Origin: Hyphomicrobiales bacterium
GTDB taxonomy: Bacteria; Pseudomonadota; Alphaproteobacteria; Rhizobiales; Aestuariivirgaceae
Assembly: GCA_026996935.1 (NCBI GenBank)
Contig: JALWJW010000221.1
Location: 1-14,860, forward strand
DNA: 14,860 nucleotides
Direction: 5' to 3'
In this document: positions 13,561-14,860 of the stretch, piece after piece
Position numbering within the stretch: the first letter of the stretch is position 1
How the letters are laid out: every line of letters starts with the position of its first letter
Notes under the pieces: model-generated
The model's database searches: none
What the model was told of the DNA's origin: nothing
The model's input: only the letters and a program-made list of their open reading frames with translations
Position numbers and translations under genes: made by a program

Positions 13561-14301
13561 TCAAAGGAAAGATTTAGCCAGTCCGATTATGCTAAGAGCA
13601 ATTAAAAGCATAATGACAAGGCGTTTAAAGCTGGCGGGCGGGGTGTTGAAAAAATGTCTGCTACCCAAATAAGTACCAAACAAAACCGCAGGTAAAACCA
13701 TGACGGCAGTTACTAAAACCGGCATGGTCACGCGCCCGTGCCAAAACAAAACCATGATGCCAATCAGATCGAGTAAAAACAAATAGCCAATCATATTGGC
13801 GCGAAACTGATGCGGCTTGGTATCCTGGGCCGATAAGAACAAGCCAACGGGCAAACCACCAATGGCCATAGAATTGGCAAAGCCGGAAATGCCACCAACA
13901 CCAATCTGACCAACGGTGCCAAGCTTTTTATTCAGCGTCCAGCCCGACAATAACAATACACACATGGTCAAAATAAACAGCGATAAAACCATGCGCACAA
14001 TATCAATATCAAGCGACACCAACAAAGACACACCAATCGGCATGGTAACGACCGCCCCAATTAACAATTTGGCCACCACAGGTTTTTCCATTGTCGGGTA
14101 AACCGATTTGAATTGGAAAAGCGAGGTGAGAAGTTCAAAAATTATTGCCAATGTGACGATAATAAACGGATCCATTACCAGCGACATAGAAGCCACAACA
14201 ATAGCCGAAAATCCAAAGCCGGAAAACCCGCGCACAAATCCCGCTGCCAATGCAATGATAAATAACACCGCTAAAACAGGAGGCGATAAAAGTTCAAACA
14301 T
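13561..14301 (-). CDS. TauE/SafE-family membrane permease
   Basis: 246 residues, very hydrophobic, with seven or eight membrane segments. The family half-repeats are visible: AAGFVRGFSGFGFSAIVVAS (19-38) in the first half and GGISGFANSMAIGGLPVGLF (136-155) in the second. TauE/SafE proteins export sulfite, sulfoacetate or other small organic anions, and substrates are mostly unassigned. It starts at the ATG overlapping the stop of the upstream phosphate acyltransferase gene (TAATG), so the two are coupled. It is 145 bp from the next gene downstream. Confidence 0.9.
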   Translation of the reverse strand: MFELLSPPVLAVLFIIALAAGFVRGFSGFGFSAIVVASMSLVMDPFIIVTLAIIFELLTSLFQFKSVYPTMEKPVVAKLLIGAVVTMPIGVSLLVSLDIDIVRMVLSLFILTMCVLLLSGWTLNKKLGTVGQIGVGGISGFANSMAIGGLPVGLFLSAQDTKPHQFRANMIGYLFLLDLIGIMVLFWHGRVTMPVLVTAVMVLPAVLFGTYLGSRHFFNTPPASFKRLVIMLLIALSIIGLAKSFL

Positions 14302-14860
14302 TATTCAGATACGAGCGAGGCAAGTGCGACCGAGGCCAAACGCGCTGCCGGCGGGGCCGCACGGCTGGTAAGAATAACAGGCACTTTTGCCCCCATCACA
14401 ACGCCCGCCGTACACGCACCCATCATATGCACCATGGCTTTCATCAACGCATTGCCCACAGTAATTTCAGGCACGATAATAATATCGGCATGTCCGGCCA
14501 CCGGGTCAGTAATGTTTTTAATATTGGCCGCATAAGGCGAAATACAAAGGTCAAAAGCCAGCGGCCCGCAAAACAAAGCATTTTCAATATTATCTTTCGC
14601 CCATAAACATAATTCATGCGCGGTGATGGAGGAGGGGATGTGCGGATTGGCCGTTTCTGTTGCCGATAAAAACGCCACTTTAGGGCAGGTGATGCCCAAT
14701 TTATGCGCCACATAAACCGCATTGCGAATAATCGATTTTTGCGTAGTAAAGTCAGGTGACGCGTTCACCGCCGCATCACTAATCAGTAACGGTTTGTCTC
14801 CGCCCCCCTTAATGCCTTCAAAAGTGATGGAAAATACATGGGTCAAACGCTCTTTGGTCC
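14301..14860 (-). CDS. Phosphate acetyl/butyryltransferase (C-terminal part, runs off the window)
   Basis: The last 185 residues of a PTA/PTB-family enzyme; the frame is still open at the right edge, so the start lies outside. Recognisable family features are DAAVNASPDF, CPKVAFLSATE, VAGHADIIIVPEITVGNALM and VMGAKVPVILTSR. These enzymes interconvert acyl-CoA and acyl phosphate. In alphaproteobacteria close relatives are either stand-alone Pta or the C-terminal half of an enoyl-CoA hydratase/phosphate acetyltransferase fusion; the visible part cannot tell which. A TTG at 14846 is inside the conserved domain and is not the real start. Cytoplasmic. It is coupled by a one-base TAATG overlap to the TauE/SafE permease, not to an acetate kinase as is common. 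Confidence 0.9.
   Translation of the reverse strand, partial: TKERLTHVFSITFEGIKGGGDKPLLISDAAVNASPDFTTQKSIIRNAVYVAHKLGITCPKVAFLSATETANPHIPSSITAHELCLWAKDNIENALFCGPLAFDLCISPYAANIKNITDPVAGHADIIIVPEITVGNALMKAMVHMMGACTAGVVMGAKVPVILTSRAAPPAARLASVALASLVSE

Overview
The window looks like the chromosome of an alphaproteobacterium, probably a Hyphomicrobiales relative. The grounds are a LysM/Ig-like envelope protein divergent from a LOG-family phosphoribohydrolase, a YcbB-type L,D-transpeptidase, short alphaproteobacterial-style inverted repeats, and modest GC (mid-40s percent by eye). The lineage is inference; there is no rRNA or tRNA to anchor it. Genes are densely packed and mostly on the minus strand, with several stop/start overlaps.

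Layout. 1-368: no gene; two adjacent hairpins and a 94-bp two-hairpin repeat. 369-2559 (-): a DUF2867-type protein placed 4 nt behind a LysM/Ig-like envelope protein. 2735-3334 (+): LOG-family enzyme, divergent from LysM and tail-to-tail with a secreted nuclease-like protein (3343-3813, -) that has lost its catalytic residues. 3899-5520 (-): the most unusual locus. A small secreted protein made almost entirely of Cys-Asn-Pro-Cys / Ala-Ala-Lys-Lys repeats lies upstream of a second secreted protein that carries the same repeats, a related signal peptide and a C-terminal cytochrome P460-type haem domain ending in a CxxCH site. A strong intrinsic terminator closes the pair. 5801-6997 (-): a solitary trpB with its own terminator. 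7112-8739 (-): a translationally coupled pair, a secreted SUMF1/FGE-fold protein and a His-rich uncharacterised protein (DUF6969-like from memory). 8904-10571 (+): L,D-transpeptidase with a TTG start. 10568-12238 (-): acetolactate-synthase-like ThDP enzyme whose stop overlaps that of the transpeptidase. 12312-13415 (-): unknown single-pass membrane protein with a periplasmic Ig-like domain. 13561-14860 (-): TauE/SafE permease coupled to a phosphate acyltransferase that runs off the right edge.

How they may fit together. Much of the window concerns the cell envelope: LysM protein, L,D-transpeptidase, Ig-like membrane protein and several exported proteins. The best candidate for an undescribed system is the Cys-repeat peptide plus Cys-repeat/P460 pair, which may be an exported thiol-rich metal or redox module. 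The SUMF1-fold/His-rich pair nearby is a second candidate; a link between the two is only a hypothesis. The Pta-TauE coupling hints at sulfonate or acyl-phosphate metabolism, but the diagnostic partner enzymes are not in view.
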